Positions 27,694 through 37,095 of a stretch of DNA of 57,223 nucleotides are shown here, piece after piece (position 1 is the first letter of the stretch; every line of letters starts with the position of its first letter). Both the position numbers and the translations under genes were made by a program. The notes below the pieces were generated by a model. It saw only the letters and a list, made by a program, of their open reading frames with translations. It did not search any database and was not told the origin of the DNA. Source of the DNA: Planctomycetota bacterium (GTDB lineage Bacteria; Planctomycetota; Phycisphaerae; Phycisphaerales; Phycisphaeraceae); assembly GCA_026386955.1 (NCBI GenBank), contig JAPLMQ010000279.1, positions 1 through 57,223 of the forward strand, in the 5' to 3' direction.

Positions 27694-30219
27694 ATGACCG
27701 AGCCCAAGCAATTCACCGGACGCACCCGCCAGCGCAAGACCCGCTGGACCGTCCACTTGGGCGATGTCGTCGCCAAGAACCTCATCACCGTCGGCGGCCT
27801 GGGCACGATCATCGCCGTGTTGATGGTCGCCGTCTTCCTCGTCGTCGTCGCCTTCCCGCTCTTCCTGCCCGGCTCGGTCAAGGGGCAGGCGAAGATCGCC
27901 TCGCCCGACCTCTCGAACAAGCCGCTGAATCTCGCCGCCGACGAGTACCAGCTCCTCGCCTGGACGCTCTTCCCCGACGGCAACCTGGAGGTCATCCGGC
28001 TCGACAACGGCAAGGTGATGGAGCGCCGCGCGATCTCGGCTCGCGCCAGTGAGGCCCCCGCCTCGACCCAGCCCGCCGCCGATGCCGAGGCCGCCACGCC
28101 CGCCGCCCCCGCCGAGAAGCCGCCCGTCCTCACGGCTTGGCACTTCGGCGAGTCGGGCACGGTCGCCCTGGGGTTCGCCGATGGATCGACGCGCGTGGGC
28201 ACGATCGCCTTCGAAGTTGATCTCCTCGACGCCGAGGATCTCCCCGAGCGGCTCCGCTCGCTCGCCGTCGGCAAGCTCGAAGAACACGACGGCGGTCTGC
28301 TCGAGCGCCTCCCCAACGGCCAGCTCCGCCTGCACAAGCTGGCCGTCAAGCTCGGCGAGCCGGTCGAATCCACCCCCGGCTCCCCCGTCCGCCTCATCCA
28401 GGGCGTCAACCTCACCGACGGCCCGCTGCTGGCGGTCCTCAGCGACGACGGCCGGCTGATCCTCAACAGCCTCCACACCAAGCGCAACTTCCTCACCAAG
28501 AAGGCCACCATCACCAAGGAGGAGGCGACGCTCCCCTTCAAGCCCGACGCACACGGCCTGCCCGCCCACATGCTCCTCTCGGGCATGGGCGACAACGTCC
28601 TGCTCGCCTGGCCCGACGGCAGGCTGCTGCGATACGACACGCGCGACCTCGAGGCCCCCAAGCTCGCCGAGGAGGTCGCCCTGCTGGCCGACCCTGCCCA
28701 GCGCGTCACCGCCTTCCAGTTCATGCTGGGCAACACCACGATCCTCGTGGGCGACTCGTCGGGGCGCGTCAGCGCCTGGTTCCGCATCAAGCCCCCGCGG
28801 GCGACGACCGTCGACGGCTCGCTGCTGGTGAAGGCCCGCGAGCTTCCGAGCTCCGCGACGGCCGGAACCGGCGTCGTCTGCCTGGGCGTCTCCGCCCGCA
28901 GCCGCATCTTCGCCGCGGGTTACGCCGACGGAAGCGCGAAGCTCTACCAGCTCACCAGCGGCAAGCTGCTGGCCGACCTCAAGACCACCGCCGGCCAACC
29001 GCTCCGCGCCTTGGCCGTCGCCCCCAAGGACGACGGGCTGCTCGCCGTGGGCGACGGCGCGCTCTGGCGATGGGCCGTCGACCCCGGCCACCCCGAGACC
29101 ACCCTGCTGGGCGTGCCCATCGCACTGCTCGCGGCCGTCTTCTCCAGCGAGTTCCTCCAGCCCAAGGCCAAGATCCGCGTCAAGCCGCTCATCGAGCTCA
29201 TGGCCAGCCTTCCCAGCGTCGTGCTCGGCTTCCTCGCGGCGATCGTCATCGCCCCGGCGATCAAGGACGTCATCCCCGCGGTGCTCCTGCTCTTCGTCTG
29301 CATGCCCACGGCGATGCTCCTGGGCGGCTACCTCTTCCAGCTCCTGCCCGAACGCGTCACGCTGCGGTTCGCGCCCTACCGCCTCCTGCTCGTGGGCCTG
29401 ATCAGCCTCCCCGCGGGCATCGCCATGGCCTTCCTGCTCGGCCCGGCCTTCGAGCGCATCGCCTTCGCGGGGAACATCGAGTCCTGGCTCGATGGGCAAC
29501 GCGGGTCGGGCGTCGGCGGGTGGCTCATCCTTCTCTTCCCGATCTCCGCCATCGCCGCGGCGATGATCATCAACCGCTTCATCAGCCCGGTGGTCCGCTC
29601 GGCGGCCATGACCTGGAGCCGGGAGCGCTGCGCCGTGGCCGACCTCTGCAAGTTCCTCCTGGGCTTGGGCGTGGCCCTGGGGCTGGCGGTCGCCGGCTCG
29701 TGGCTGCTCACGCTCGCGGGCTGGGACCCGCGCGGGACCTACATCGGCACCTACGTGCAGCGCAACGCCCTGGTCGTGGGCTTCGTCATGGGCTTCGCGA
29801 TCATCCCGCTGATCTACACCATCGCCGACGACGCCCTCTCGGCCGTGCCCGAGCAGCTCCGCTCCGCCTCGCTGGGCGCGGGGGCGACGCCCTGGCAGAC
29901 CGCCTCGCGCATCATCATCCCCACCGCCATGAGCGGGCTCTTCTCCGCGGTGATGATCGGCGTCGGGCGCGCGGTGGGCGAGACCATGATCGTGCTGATG
30001 GCGGCGGGCAACACGCCCGTGCGCGACCTCAACATGTTCAACGGCTTCCGCACGCTCTCGGCCAACATCGCCGTCGAGCTGCCCGAGGCCGTGCGCGGGA
30101 GCACGCACTACCGCACGCTCTTCCTCGCCGCGTTGGTGCTCTTCGTCATCACCTTCATCCTCAACACCGTGGCTGAGATCGTCCGCCAGCGCTTCCGCAA
30201 GAGGGCCTTCCAGCTATGA
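27694..30219 (+). CDS. pstC: Phosphate ABC transporter permease PstC, large form
   Basis: The 841 residues far exceed E. coli PstC (~320). Helix 1 (about 28-55) is followed by a long periplasmic beta-propeller-like region (60-465) with repeated TxxDGxLxL motifs and an STQPA linker. The permease domain then shows KPLIELMASLPSVVLGF, an extra hydrophobic block (about 565-640) known from other large PstC proteins, and the coupling EAA loop LRSASLGAGATPWQTASRII with GRAVGETMIVLM. The conserved LVPxxxGTL segment normally before LLAVPxAL is absent at residues 468-471. It overlaps pstA by 4 bp (ATGA). Confidence 0.92.
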   Translation: MTEPKQFTGRTRQRKTRWTVHLGDVVAKNLITVGGLGTIIAVLMVAVFLVVVAFPLFLPGSVKGQAKIASPDLSNKPLNLAADEYQLLAWTLFPDGNLEVIRLDNGKVMERRAISARASEAPASTQPAADAEAATPAAPAEKPPVLTAWHFGESGTVALGFADGSTRVGTIAFEVDLLDAEDLPERLRSLAVGKLEEHDGGLLERLPNGQLRLHKLAVKLGEPVESTPGSPVRLIQGVNLTDGPLLAVLSDDGRLILNSLHTKRNFLTKKATITKEEATLPFKPDAHGLPAHMLLSGMGDNVLLAWPDGRLLRYDTRDLEAPKLAEEVALLADPAQRVTAFQFMLGNTTILVGDSSGRVSAWFRIKPPRATTVDGSLLVKARELPSSATAGTGVVCLGVSARSRIFAAGYADGSAKLYQLTSGKLLADLKTTAGQPLRALAVAPKDDGLLAVGDGALWRWAVDPGHPETTLLGVPIALLAAVFSSEFLQPKAKIRVKPLIELMASLPSVVLGFLAAIVIAPAIKDVIPAVLLLFVCMPTAMLLGGYLFQLLPERVTLRFAPYRLLLVGLISLPAGIAMAFLLGPAFERIAFAGNIESWLDGQRGSGVGGWLILLFPISAIAAAMIINRFISPVVRSAAMTWSRERCAVADLCKFLLGLGVALGLAVAGSWLLTLAGWDPRGTYIGTYVQRNALVVGFVMGFAIIPLIYTIADDALSAVPEQLRSASLGAGATPWQTASRIIIPTAMSGLFSAVMIGVGRAVGETMIVLMAAGNTPVRDLNMFNGFRTLSANIAVELPEAVRGSTHYRTLFLAALVLFVITFILNTVAEIVRQRFRKRAFQL

Positions 30220-32027
30220 GCCGTGTGGCCGAGCCAACACCGCCGACGGGGCCCGCCTCTGGAATTCCAGGGGTTCCGGGAGCGCCGGCGACCCCCGCCC
30301 AGTCGATCTACCGCACCTCGCGCGGGCGGGCGAAGACCTCCCTCTTCGCCCACGGCGAGCCGATGGTCTGGCTGACGGGCGGCGCGCTGGCGCTGGCGAT
30401 CTTCATGATCCTGGGGCTGCTCTCGCTGATCTTCGTCCAGGGGATGAAGACCTTCTGGCCCGCGCCGGTCGTGCAGGTCCGCACCCACGCGGGGGCGACG
30501 ATGATGGGCGAGGTCACCCGCGTCGACCACTTCGTGCCCACGGCCCAGAACTACATCGACGGCGCCAAGACGGGAAATGCCGCCGCGCCCGCGACGCAGC
30601 CGGGCTCGACAGAGGCACCCGCCCCCGTCCGCCGCCGGCTGATCCGCACCGGCAACTTCGAGCTGACCAACACCCACTACACCTGGGTGAGCGACTTTGA
30701 GATCGCCGAGGAGACGCTCCCGGCCTGGGCGATGGTCGTCGAGCGCACCACCTGGGGCCGGTTCTACGGCGTGCCGGAGGCATTCCTCGTCGACGGCAAG
30801 GTCGAGACCACGGGCGCGGAGGAGACCTGGAAGCGCATGAAGGGCGTGCGGGCCGAGCTCGAGGCCCGCCTCGACGCCCGTCACGTCCTGGAGACCGACG
30901 AGATCGGGCGCGTCAACGGCGCGATCGAGGCCGCCCGGCTGGCGCTCCACGGCGTGGAACTGCGCGAGGGGGCGAGCTCACCCGCCTACGCCGCGGAGAA
31001 GACGCACTTCGACGACATCAAGAAACGCAGCAACGACGAGTTCGCCGCGATCACCGTGCGGATCAACGACCTCAACCGCGACAACGACCGGTACAAGGTC
31101 GTGATGCGCACCGCCGCAGGGCAAGAGGCCCGCCTCGTCGCCGCCGAGATCGTCCGGGCCTACCCCGCCAACCAGCTCTCGTTCCTGCAGAAGGTCGGCG
31201 TCTACCTCTCGCGCTGGTGGGAGTTCCTTTGGGACGAACCGCGCGAGGCCAACAGCGAGGGCGGCGTCTTCCCCGCGATCTTCGGCACGATCGTCATGAC
31301 GCTGCTCATGTCGGTCGCGGTCGTCCCGCTGGGCGTGCTCGCGGCCCTCTACCTGCGCGAATACGCCCGCGCGGGGCTGATCGTCTCCATGGTCCGCATC
31401 GCCGTGAACAACCTCGCGGGCGTGCCCAGCATCGTCTTCGGCGTCTTCGGCCTGGGCTTCTTCTGCTACATCATCGGCGCGGGCATCGACCAAGTCCTCT
31501 TCGAGACCAGCCTGCCCAACCCCACCTTCGGCAAGGGCGGGCTGCTCTGGGCCTCCTTCACGCTCGCGCTGCTCACGCTGCCGGTGGTCATCGTCGCGAC
31601 CGAGGAGGCCCTCGCGGCCGTGCCCGGCTCGATGCGCGAGGGCTCCTACGCCTGCGGCGCGAGCAAGTGGCAGACCATCCACCGCATCGTCCTGCCCCGC
31701 GCGCTGCCGGGCATCATGACCGGGATGATCCTGGCGATGGCCCGCGGGGCGGGCGAGGTCGCGCCGCTGATGCTGGTGGGCGCGGTGAAGCTCGCGCCCG
31801 AGCTGCCCATCGACGCCACCGGGCCGTTCATCCACCCGCAGCGCAGCTTCATGCACCTGGGCTTCCACATCTTCGACCTGGCCTTCCAGAGCCCCAACAG
31901 CGAGGCCGCCAAGCCGATGGTCTTCACCACCACGCTCCTGCTGATCGCGCTGGTGGCGGCGCTGAACATCACCGCGATCTGGATCCGCACGCGGCTCCGA
32001 AGGAAGTTCGTCAACAACCAGTTCTGA
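30216..32027 (+). CDS. pstA: Phosphate ABC transporter permease PstA, large form
   Basis: The 603-residue permease has an N-terminal helix (about 50-75), a ~260-residue periplasmic insertion (80-345) with a PATQPG linker and a coiled-coil-like Glu/Arg/Asp stretch, then the permease domain. That domain starts [20 protein letters not shown] (about 352) and includes [19 protein letters not shown], the EAA loop [22 protein letters not shown] and [14 protein letters not shown]. Residue order and motifs match PstA. Start ATG overlaps the pstC stop, indicating translational coupling. Confidence 0.94.
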   Translation: MSRVAEPTPPTGPASGIPGVPGAPATPAQSIYRTSRGRAKTSLFAHGEPMVWLTGGALALAIFMILGLLSLIFVQGMKTFWPAPVVQVRTHAGATMMGEVTRVDHFVPTAQNYIDGAKTGNAAAPATQPGSTEAPAPVRRRLIRTGNFELTNTHYTWVSDFEIAEETLPAWAMVVERTTWGRFYGVPEAFLVDGKVETTGAEETWKRMKGVRAELEARLDARHVLETDEIGRVNGAIEAARLALHGVELREGASSPAYAAEKTHFDDIKKRSNDEFAAITVRINDLNRDNDRYKVVMRTAAGQEARLVAAEIVRAYPANQLSFLQKVGVYLSRWWEFLWDEPREANSEGGVFPAIFGTIVMTLLMSVAVVPLGVLAALYLREYARAGLIVSMVRIAVNNLAGVPSIVFGVFGLGFFCYIIGAGIDQVLFETSLPNPTFGKGGLLWASFTLALLTLPVVIVATEEALAAVPGSMREGSYACGASKWQTIHRIVLPRALPGIMTGMILAMARGAGEVAPLMLVGAVKLAPELPIDATGPFIHPQRSFMHLGFHIFDLAFQSPNSEAAKPMVFTTTLLLIALVAALNITAIWIRTRLRRKFVNNQF

Positions 32028-32050
32028 CCAAGTCCGCGCAGGAGACGCCC

Positions 32051-32959
32051 ATGACGCAGATCAAGACCACCGGCAAGCCCGAAGCGCCCCCCGGCGCCAA
32101 TTCCGGGGGCAGTTCCGGGGGAAATTCCGGGGGGACGGGCAACAACGGGGGCGGGGCCCGCGGCGGGCCGGTCGTCACCGAGACGCACGCCGCGGTCGAC
32201 CGCGAGCCTGCGGTGCTGGAGGTCAAGGACTTCGCCCTCTGGTACGGGCAGAAGCAGGCGCTCTTCAACGTCTCGATGAAGATCCCCCGCGGCAAGGTGA
32301 CCGCTCTTATCGGCCCCTCGGGCTGCGGCAAGTCGACCCTCCTGCGCTCGGTCAACCGCCTCAACGACCTCGTGCCGACCATCCGCATCAAGGGGCAGAT
32401 GCTCCTCAACGGCGACCCGATCTACGCCCCGGGCGTCGACGTCATCGAGCTGCGGAAGCGAATGGGGATGGTTTTTCAGAAATCCAACCCCTTCCCCATG
32501 TCGATCTATGAGAACGTGGTCTACTCGCTCCGCATCGACGGCGTCCGCGACCGCAAGCTCCTCGACGAGGTCTGCGAGCGCTCCCTGCGCGGGGCCGCCC
32601 TATGGGACGAGGTGAAGGACCGGCTGCACGACAGCGGGCTGGGCCTTTCGGGCGGGCAGCAGCAGCGGCTGTGCATCGCCCGCGCGATCGCCGCCGAGCC
32701 CGAGGTGCTGCTCATGGACGAGCCCTGCTCCGCCCTCGACCCGATCGCCACGGGCAAGATCGAGGACCTCATCCAGTCGCTCTCGGGCTCGTACTCGATC
32801 CTGATCGTGACCCACAACATGCAGCAGGCCTCGCGGTCGAGCGACTACACCGCCTTCATGTACCTGGGCGGCGTGGTCGAGTACGGCCCGACTGCCGACA
32901 TCTTCACCAAGCCCCACCGCCGCGAGACCGAGGACTACGTCACCGGCCGGTTCGGCTGA
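32051..32959 (+). CDS. pstB: Phosphate ABC transporter ATP-binding protein
   Basis: PstB powers phosphate import. The 302 residues include Walker [10 protein letters not shown], signature [16 protein letters not shown], Walker B VLLMDEP and the PstB-typical [18 protein letters not shown] end. An unusual N-terminal extension of ~50 residues is Gly/Ser/Asn rich ([13 protein letters not shown]), probably a flexible tail. The start at 32051 follows CAGGAG, 23 bp after pstA. Confidence 0.96.
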   Translation: MTQIKTTGKPEAPPGANSGGSSGGNSGGTGNNGGGARGGPVVTETHAAVDREPAVLEVKDFALWYGQKQALFNVSMKIPRGKVTALIGPSGCGKSTLLRSVNRLNDLVPTIRIKGQMLLNGDPIYAPGVDVIELRKRMGMVFQKSNPFPMSIYENVVYSLRIDGVRDRKLLDEVCERSLRGAALWDEVKDRLHDSGLGLSGGQQQRLCIARAIAAEPEVLLMDEPCSALDPIATGKIEDLIQSLSGSYSILIVTHNMQQASRSSDYTAFMYLGGVVEYGPTADIFTKPHRRETEDYVTGRFG

Positions 32960-33015
32960 TCCATCCGCACCCGTCCGATCGCCCCGCCGCGGCAAGCGGC
33001 CACACGGAACACGCC

Positions 33016-33702
33016 ATGTCCATCCATCTGCAACGACAGATCAGCAAGCTCAAGGAGATGATCCTGTCGATGGGCACCCTCACCGAGGAGGCCGTCGCCA
33101 AGGCGACCCGCGCCATCGAGACCCGCGACCCCCTGCTCGCCAAGCAGGTGATCGACGGGGACTCGGAGATCGACCTGATGGAGATCGACGTGGAGGAGGA
33201 GTGCCTGCACACGCTGGCGCTGCACCAGCCGGTGGCGCTCGACCTGCGCTACGTGGTGGCGGTGCTGAAGATCAACAACGACCTGGAGCGCATCGCCGAC
33301 CTGGCGGTGAACGTCGCGGAGAAGGTGACGTTCCTTCGCCAGGTGTCGGCCCCGGTGGCGGCGAACTTCGAGTTGCCGGGCATGGCCAAGTCGGTCCGGG
33401 CGATGCTCAAGCAGAGCCTCGACGCGCTGGTCAACATCGACCCCGAGCTTGCGGAGCAGGTGCGGGCCGCGGACGACCATGTCGACCTGGTCCACAAGGA
33501 GATGTACCGGGTGGTGGAGCAGAACATCCGCGCCGAGCCCGAGAAGGTCGAGGCCCTGGTGAACCTGCTGGGCGTCTCGCGCAACCTCGAGCGCATCGCC
33601 GACCACGCGGTGAACATCGCCGAGGACGTGATCTACCTCGCCAAGGGCGACATCCTCCGCCACAGCCGCCCGCACCCGCTGCGGAATGACGCGGCGTCAT
33701 AA
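33016..33702 (+). CDS. phoU: Phosphate-signalling protein PhoU
   Basis: PhoU links the Pst transporter to the PhoR-PhoB type sensor and restrains phosphate uptake when phosphate is plentiful. The 228-residue protein has the two-fold three-helix repeat with metal-binding motifs DLRYVVAVLKINNDLERIAD and NLLGVSRNLERIADHAVNIAED. The length is typical. It is the last gene of the pst operon, 56 bp after pstB. No phoR or phoB is in the window. Confidence 0.96.
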   Translation: MSIHLQRQISKLKEMILSMGTLTEEAVAKATRAIETRDPLLAKQVIDGDSEIDLMEIDVEEECLHTLALHQPVALDLRYVVAVLKINNDLERIADLAVNVAEKVTFLRQVSAPVAANFELPGMAKSVRAMLKQSLDALVNIDPELAEQVRAADDHVDLVHKEMYRVVEQNIRAEPEKVEALVNLLGVSRNLERIADHAVNIAEDVIYLAKGDILRHSRPHPLRNDAAS

Positions 33703-33715
33703 TCGCGGTGACGCC

Positions 33716-33751
33716 GTAGGGTGGGTAGAGCGGTAATCCGCGAAACCCGCC
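33716..33751. repeat. Repeat family B, single arm
   Basis: A GTAGGGTGGGTAGAGCGG arm with CCGCGAAACCCGCC lies between the convergent phoU and thrS stops. Confidence 0.7.
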
Positions 33752-33756
33752 GCGGT

Positions 33757-35754
33757 TTACTTCGTCACGACTTCCTTCCCCTTCGTCTCCACTTCCTTGA
33801 GCGCCTTGCTGACGAACGCCTCGAGCGGGATCGCGCCCAAATCACCCTTGCTGCGCTCGCGCACGCTCACCGCGTTCGCGGCCTCGTCCTTCCCGCCCAC
33901 GACCAGCATGTACGGGATCTTCATGTCCTGCGCGACCTTGACGAGCGCCTGCACGCGGTCGCCCGAGCTGTCGAGCGTCGCCCGCATGCCCGCCGCCTGC
34001 AGTGCGGCCAAGACCTTCCTTCCGTACTCCACGAACTTCTCGCCGATGGGCAGCACGCGCACCTGCTCGGGCGCCAGCCAGAGCGGGAAGGCCCCGCCGA
34101 AGTGCTCGATGAGGATGCCCATGAACCGCTCCATCGAGCCGAATGGCGCGCGGTGGATCATCACCGGGCGGTGCTGGGCGTTGTCCTTGCCCGTGTACTC
34201 GAGCTTGAACCGCTCGGGCAGGTTGTAGTCGAGCTGCACCGTGCCGAGCTGCCACTTGCGCCCGATCACGTCGCGCACGATGAAGTCGGTCTTGGGCCCG
34301 TAGAACGCGGCCTCGCCCTGCGCCTCGGTGTAGTTCACCTTCATATCGCGCAGCACCTCGCGCAGCTCGTTCTCCGCGCGGTCCCAGACCTCCGGCGCCC
34401 CCGCGTACTTGTCGCTCTTGGGGTCGCGCAGCGAGAGCCGGATCGAGACGTCCTTGAAGCCGAAGGTGTCGAAGACGTATTGCACCAGCTCCACCGTCTG
34501 GCGGAACTCGTGCTGCACCTGCTCGTGCGTGCAGAAGATGTGGGCGTCGTCCTGCGTGAAGCCGCGCACGCGCGTCAGCCCCGAGAGCTCGCCCGACTGC
34601 TCGAAGCGGTAGACCGTCCCGAACTCCGCCAGGCGGATCGGCAGGTCGCGGTAGCTGTGCGGCTCGCTGGAGTAGATCTTGATGTGGTGCGGGCAGTTCA
34701 TCGGCTTCAGGAGGTACTCGTCCTCCGAGTCGCGCATCTTGATCGGGGGGAACTGCGCGTCGGCGTAGTACGGGTAATGCCCGCTGCACTTGTAGAGGTC
34801 GATCTTGCCGATGTGCGGCGTGTAGACGATGTCGTACCCGCGCTTGAAGAGCTCCTGCTGGAGGAACTGCTGCAGCAGCGTGCGGATCATCCCGCCGCGG
34901 GGCTTCCAGAGGATCAGGCCCGGGCCGACCATCTCGTCGATGGTGAAGAGCCCGAGCTTGGCGCCGATGACGCGGTGGTCGCGCTGGCGGGCCTCCTCCT
35001 GCAGGCGGACGTGGTCGTCGAGGTCGGCCTTGCTGAAGAAGGCGGTGCCGTAGACGCGTTGGAAGCGGTCGGAGTTCACGTCGCCGTGCCAGTTCGACGC
35101 GGCAATGGAGGTGACCTTGAACGCGCCGATCACGCCCGTGGTCGGCACGTGCGGGCCCATGCAGAGGTCCTCCCAGTTCGTCCCGGGCTGGCCGGTGGCG
35201 TACCACGAGAGCGTCTTGGCCCCGCCGGCGATGGCGCGCTGGGCGTTGTCGACCTTGTACTTGTTGCCCTCCTTCTCAAGCCGGGCGAGCCCCTCCGCCG
35301 GGGCGAGGTCGTAGCGCGTGAAGGCGCGGTTCTCCGCGACGATCTTCGCCATCTCCGCCTCGATCTCCGCGAACTTGTCGGCCGAGATGGGCGTCTCCAG
35401 CGCCATGTCGTAGTAGAAGCCCGTCTCCAAAGGCGGGCCATAGGCGAGCTTCACCTCGGGGTAGAGCCGCTGGATCGCCTCGGCCATCACGTGGGCGGTG
35501 GAGTGGCGGAGCAGGTAGAGCGCATCCGGGTTGTGCTCGCCCTTGGTCTTGCCGTCCTTGTCGGTGCGCGGGCGGGTGATGATCTCGAGCTTGGCGTCGC
35601 GCTCGATGGCGCGGTGGAGGTCGTGCAATTCGCCGTCGACCTTCGCGCCGATCGCGGCCTTGGCGAGCCCGGCTCCGATCTCGGCGGCGACCTGGGCGGG
35701 CGTGACGGGGCCGGGGTATTCCTTGACGCTCTGGTCGGGCAGGGTGATGCGCAT
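33757..35754 (-). CDS. thrS: Threonyl-tRNA synthetase
   Basis: ThrRS charges tRNA-Thr. The 665 residues show the usual order: an N-terminal TGS domain (1-62), an editing domain with HSTAHVMAEAI near residue 78, a class II core with LMKPMNCPHHIKIY and FTQDDAHIFC, and a C-terminal anticodon domain (LAPEQVRVLPIGEKF onward). The start at 35754 (MRITLPDQ) begins the TGS domain; the open frame to 35850 adds Pro-rich residues only. A threonine-rich leader ORF and terminator lie upstream, so transcription attenuation is likely. Confidence 0.96.
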   Translation of the reverse strand: MRITLPDQSVKEYPGPVTPAQVAAEIGAGLAKAAIGAKVDGELHDLHRAIERDAKLEIITRPRTDKDGKTKGEHNPDALYLLRHSTAHVMAEAIQRLYPEVKLAYGPPLETGFYYDMALETPISADKFAEIEAEMAKIVAENRAFTRYDLAPAEGLARLEKEGNKYKVDNAQRAIAGGAKTLSWYATGQPGTNWEDLCMGPHVPTTGVIGAFKVTSIAASNWHGDVNSDRFQRVYGTAFFSKADLDDHVRLQEEARQRDHRVIGAKLGLFTIDEMVGPGLILWKPRGGMIRTLLQQFLQQELFKRGYDIVYTPHIGKIDLYKCSGHYPYYADAQFPPIKMRDSEDEYLLKPMNCPHHIKIYSSEPHSYRDLPIRLAEFGTVYRFEQSGELSGLTRVRGFTQDDAHIFCTHEQVQHEFRQTVELVQYVFDTFGFKDVSIRLSLRDPKSDKYAGAPEVWDRAENELREVLRDMKVNYTEAQGEAAFYGPKTDFIVRDVIGRKWQLGTVQLDYNLPERFKLEYTGKDNAQHRPVMIHRAPFGSMERFMGILIEHFGGAFPLWLAPEQVRVLPIGEKFVEYGRKVLAALQAAGMRATLDSSGDRVQALVKVAQDMKIPYMLVVGGKDEAANAVSVRERSKGDLGAIPLEAFVSKALKEVETKGKEVVTK

Positions 35755-35843
35755 GGGGCTTTCTTTCGGGTCGGGTGTGGACGGGCGATGCGGCGGATTC
35801 AGGCGTTGGACGGGAACGTGGTCTCTCTCGATTCCGGGGGGCC

Positions 35844-35875
35844 AAAACACAAAAGGCCGCCCCCTTGGACGGCCT
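35844..35875 (-). terminator. Attenuator hairpin in the thrS leader
   Basis: On the minus strand AGGCCGTCC pairs with GGGCGGCCT (one G-U) around an AAGG loop and runs into TTTGTGTTTT. It lies 90 bp before the thrS start and 28 bp after the leader-peptide stop. A leader segment within the last Thr codon (GACCTCCGG) could pair with TCGGAGGCC and so disrupt it. Confidence 0.75.
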
Positions 35876-35902
35876 CCGATTCAAGCGCGGGTGTGTCGAG
35901 GG

Positions 35903-35983
35903 TTACGACGAATGCCCGCCGGAGGTCGTCCGGGTCGGAGGGGTCGGGGTGGTGGTCGTGCGTGTCATCGGTTCGGAGCTCAT
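35903..35983 (-). CDS. Threonine-rich leader peptide of thrS
   Basis: A 26-codon frame, too short for ordinary gene calls, starts MSSEPM and continues TRTTTTPTPPTRTT before SGGHSS and a TAA stop. Nine codons are threonine, four of them in one run. The ATG at 35983 follows GAGG with a six-base gap; an in-frame second ATG at 35968 has a weaker site. It lies between a promoter (TTGACA/TGTAGT, 17 bp apart) and an intrinsic terminator in front of thrS. Slow translation of Thr codons when charged tRNA-Thr is scarce would, by the his/thr-leader model, prevent termination. Confidence 0.7.
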   Translation of the reverse strand: MSSEPMTRTTTTPTPPTRTTSGGHSS

Positions 35984-36020
35984 TTCCCGCCTCGGGCGGG
36001 GCCGCCGGGCGAGTAGGGAT

Positions 36021-36049
36021 ACTACATCCCGCGGGGACGGCTTTGTCAA
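36021..36049 (-). promoter_or_regulatory. Candidate promoter of the thrS leader
   Basis: On the minus strand a perfect TTGACA (36049-36044) is 17 bp from TGTAGT (36026-36021). Transcription would start near 36014, ~31 nt before the leader ATG. Confidence 0.55.
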
Positions 36050-36144
36050 GCAATGCGAGTCGGGCGATCGAGGCCTTGCAATATCGGCCGATGGGCGAAG
36101 TCGCTTGATTCTTCGAGTGGGCCATGCCGCACGGACAGCAAGGC

Positions 36145-37038
36145 TCAGAGCTTCACCCCATGCCGCAGGCACTCCTGATAAAACCGCGGGCTCAGCCAGC
36201 GGTTGCGGTGCGTCTTGAGCGGGGGCCAGGCCGCGACCAGCTCGCGCATCACGGCCGGATGGGTCCCCGTGAACGTGCGCATCGCGTCGTACTTGGTCAT
36301 GAACCGGTCAAACTTCTGCGCGGCCTTGATCGCCCGCTCCTCCTTGGGCAGGTTCCCCCAGTACTGGTCCTCCATCACGCTGATCTTGGCCTTCATCTGC
36401 TCGGGCGAGCGCACCCAGTTGTAGTGGAAGATCTGGGCCTTGGGCCCGCCCTTGGGATCGGCCGCCCAGCGCACGTGCCCGCCGAGATGGTGCTTGTCGA
36501 GGTACGGGTTCATACCCGCGGGAAACGATTTCAAGGCCGGGCCGCAGCCGTCGCCGACCAGGTGGGTCGAGCCGTCGAGCTTGTAGATGCGCGAGACCTT
36601 GCGGTACATCCACGGGTCGATCGAGCGGTAGTCGAAGACGAAGTTGAGGAACCTGAAGAGCAGGGCCTTCACCTCGTCCTTGCCGCCCCACGCCTCGCAC
36701 GCGGCCCGCACGGCGGGGACGTCGTCCTCGTGGTAGACCTCGTCGCAGAAGAGGTGAAGGCCCCACGTGCAGCGCGTCGCCGTCGCCGCGTCCATCGCCT
36801 TCTGCCCCTCGAGCAGGAAGACCTCGCCGGCCTTGCCCGACTCCTGCCAAACGCTGTCGACGATGCGGATGCGCGGGTCGATGGAGGCGATGAGCCCGCG
36901 AGTGTCGTCCTCGCCCTTGCCGACGACGAAGACGAACTCGTCGCACAGCGGCAGCACGGAGCGGATCGCCTGGACGACCGGGTAGCTGGTGCGGATGAGG
37001 TTGCGGCCGTAACTGAAACCGCAGACGGAGGTGGCCAT
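36145..37038 (-). CDS. Glycosyltransferase-like protein (GT-A fold, family 2-like)
   Basis: The 297-residue cytoplasmic protein opens FSYGRNLIRTSYPVVQAIRS and LPLCDEFVFVVGKGEDDT, the start of a family-2-like nucleotide-sugar domain. An acidic pair occurs in FCDEVYHEDD. Central FDYRSIDPWMYRKVSRIYKL and IFHYNWVRSPEQMKAKI are typical of a conserved GT2-like subgroup in environmental bacteria. The acceptor is unknown. It is the last gene of the leftward glycan cluster, directly upstream of the thrS promoter. Confidence 0.7.
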   Translation of the reverse strand: MATSVCGFSYGRNLIRTSYPVVQAIRSVLPLCDEFVFVVGKGEDDTRGLIASIDPRIRIVDSVWQESGKAGEVFLLEGQKAMDAATATRCTWGLHLFCDEVYHEDDVPAVRAACEAWGGKDEVKALLFRFLNFVFDYRSIDPWMYRKVSRIYKLDGSTHLVGDGCGPALKSFPAGMNPYLDKHHLGGHVRWAADPKGGPKAQIFHYNWVRSPEQMKAKISVMEDQYWGNLPKEERAIKAAQKFDRFMTKYDAMRTFTGTHPAVMRELVAAWPPLKTHRNRWLSPRFYQECLRHGVKL

Positions 37039-37095
37039 GGGGACGTGATTATGGCCCCGCGGAAGGGACGCGGCAAACCCGACGGGCGCGATCGC

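Noticed and set aside
35755..36020. T-box riboswitch before thrS
   Set aside because: No T-box sequence or specifier-stem layout is visible; the Thr-rich ORF explains the leader better.
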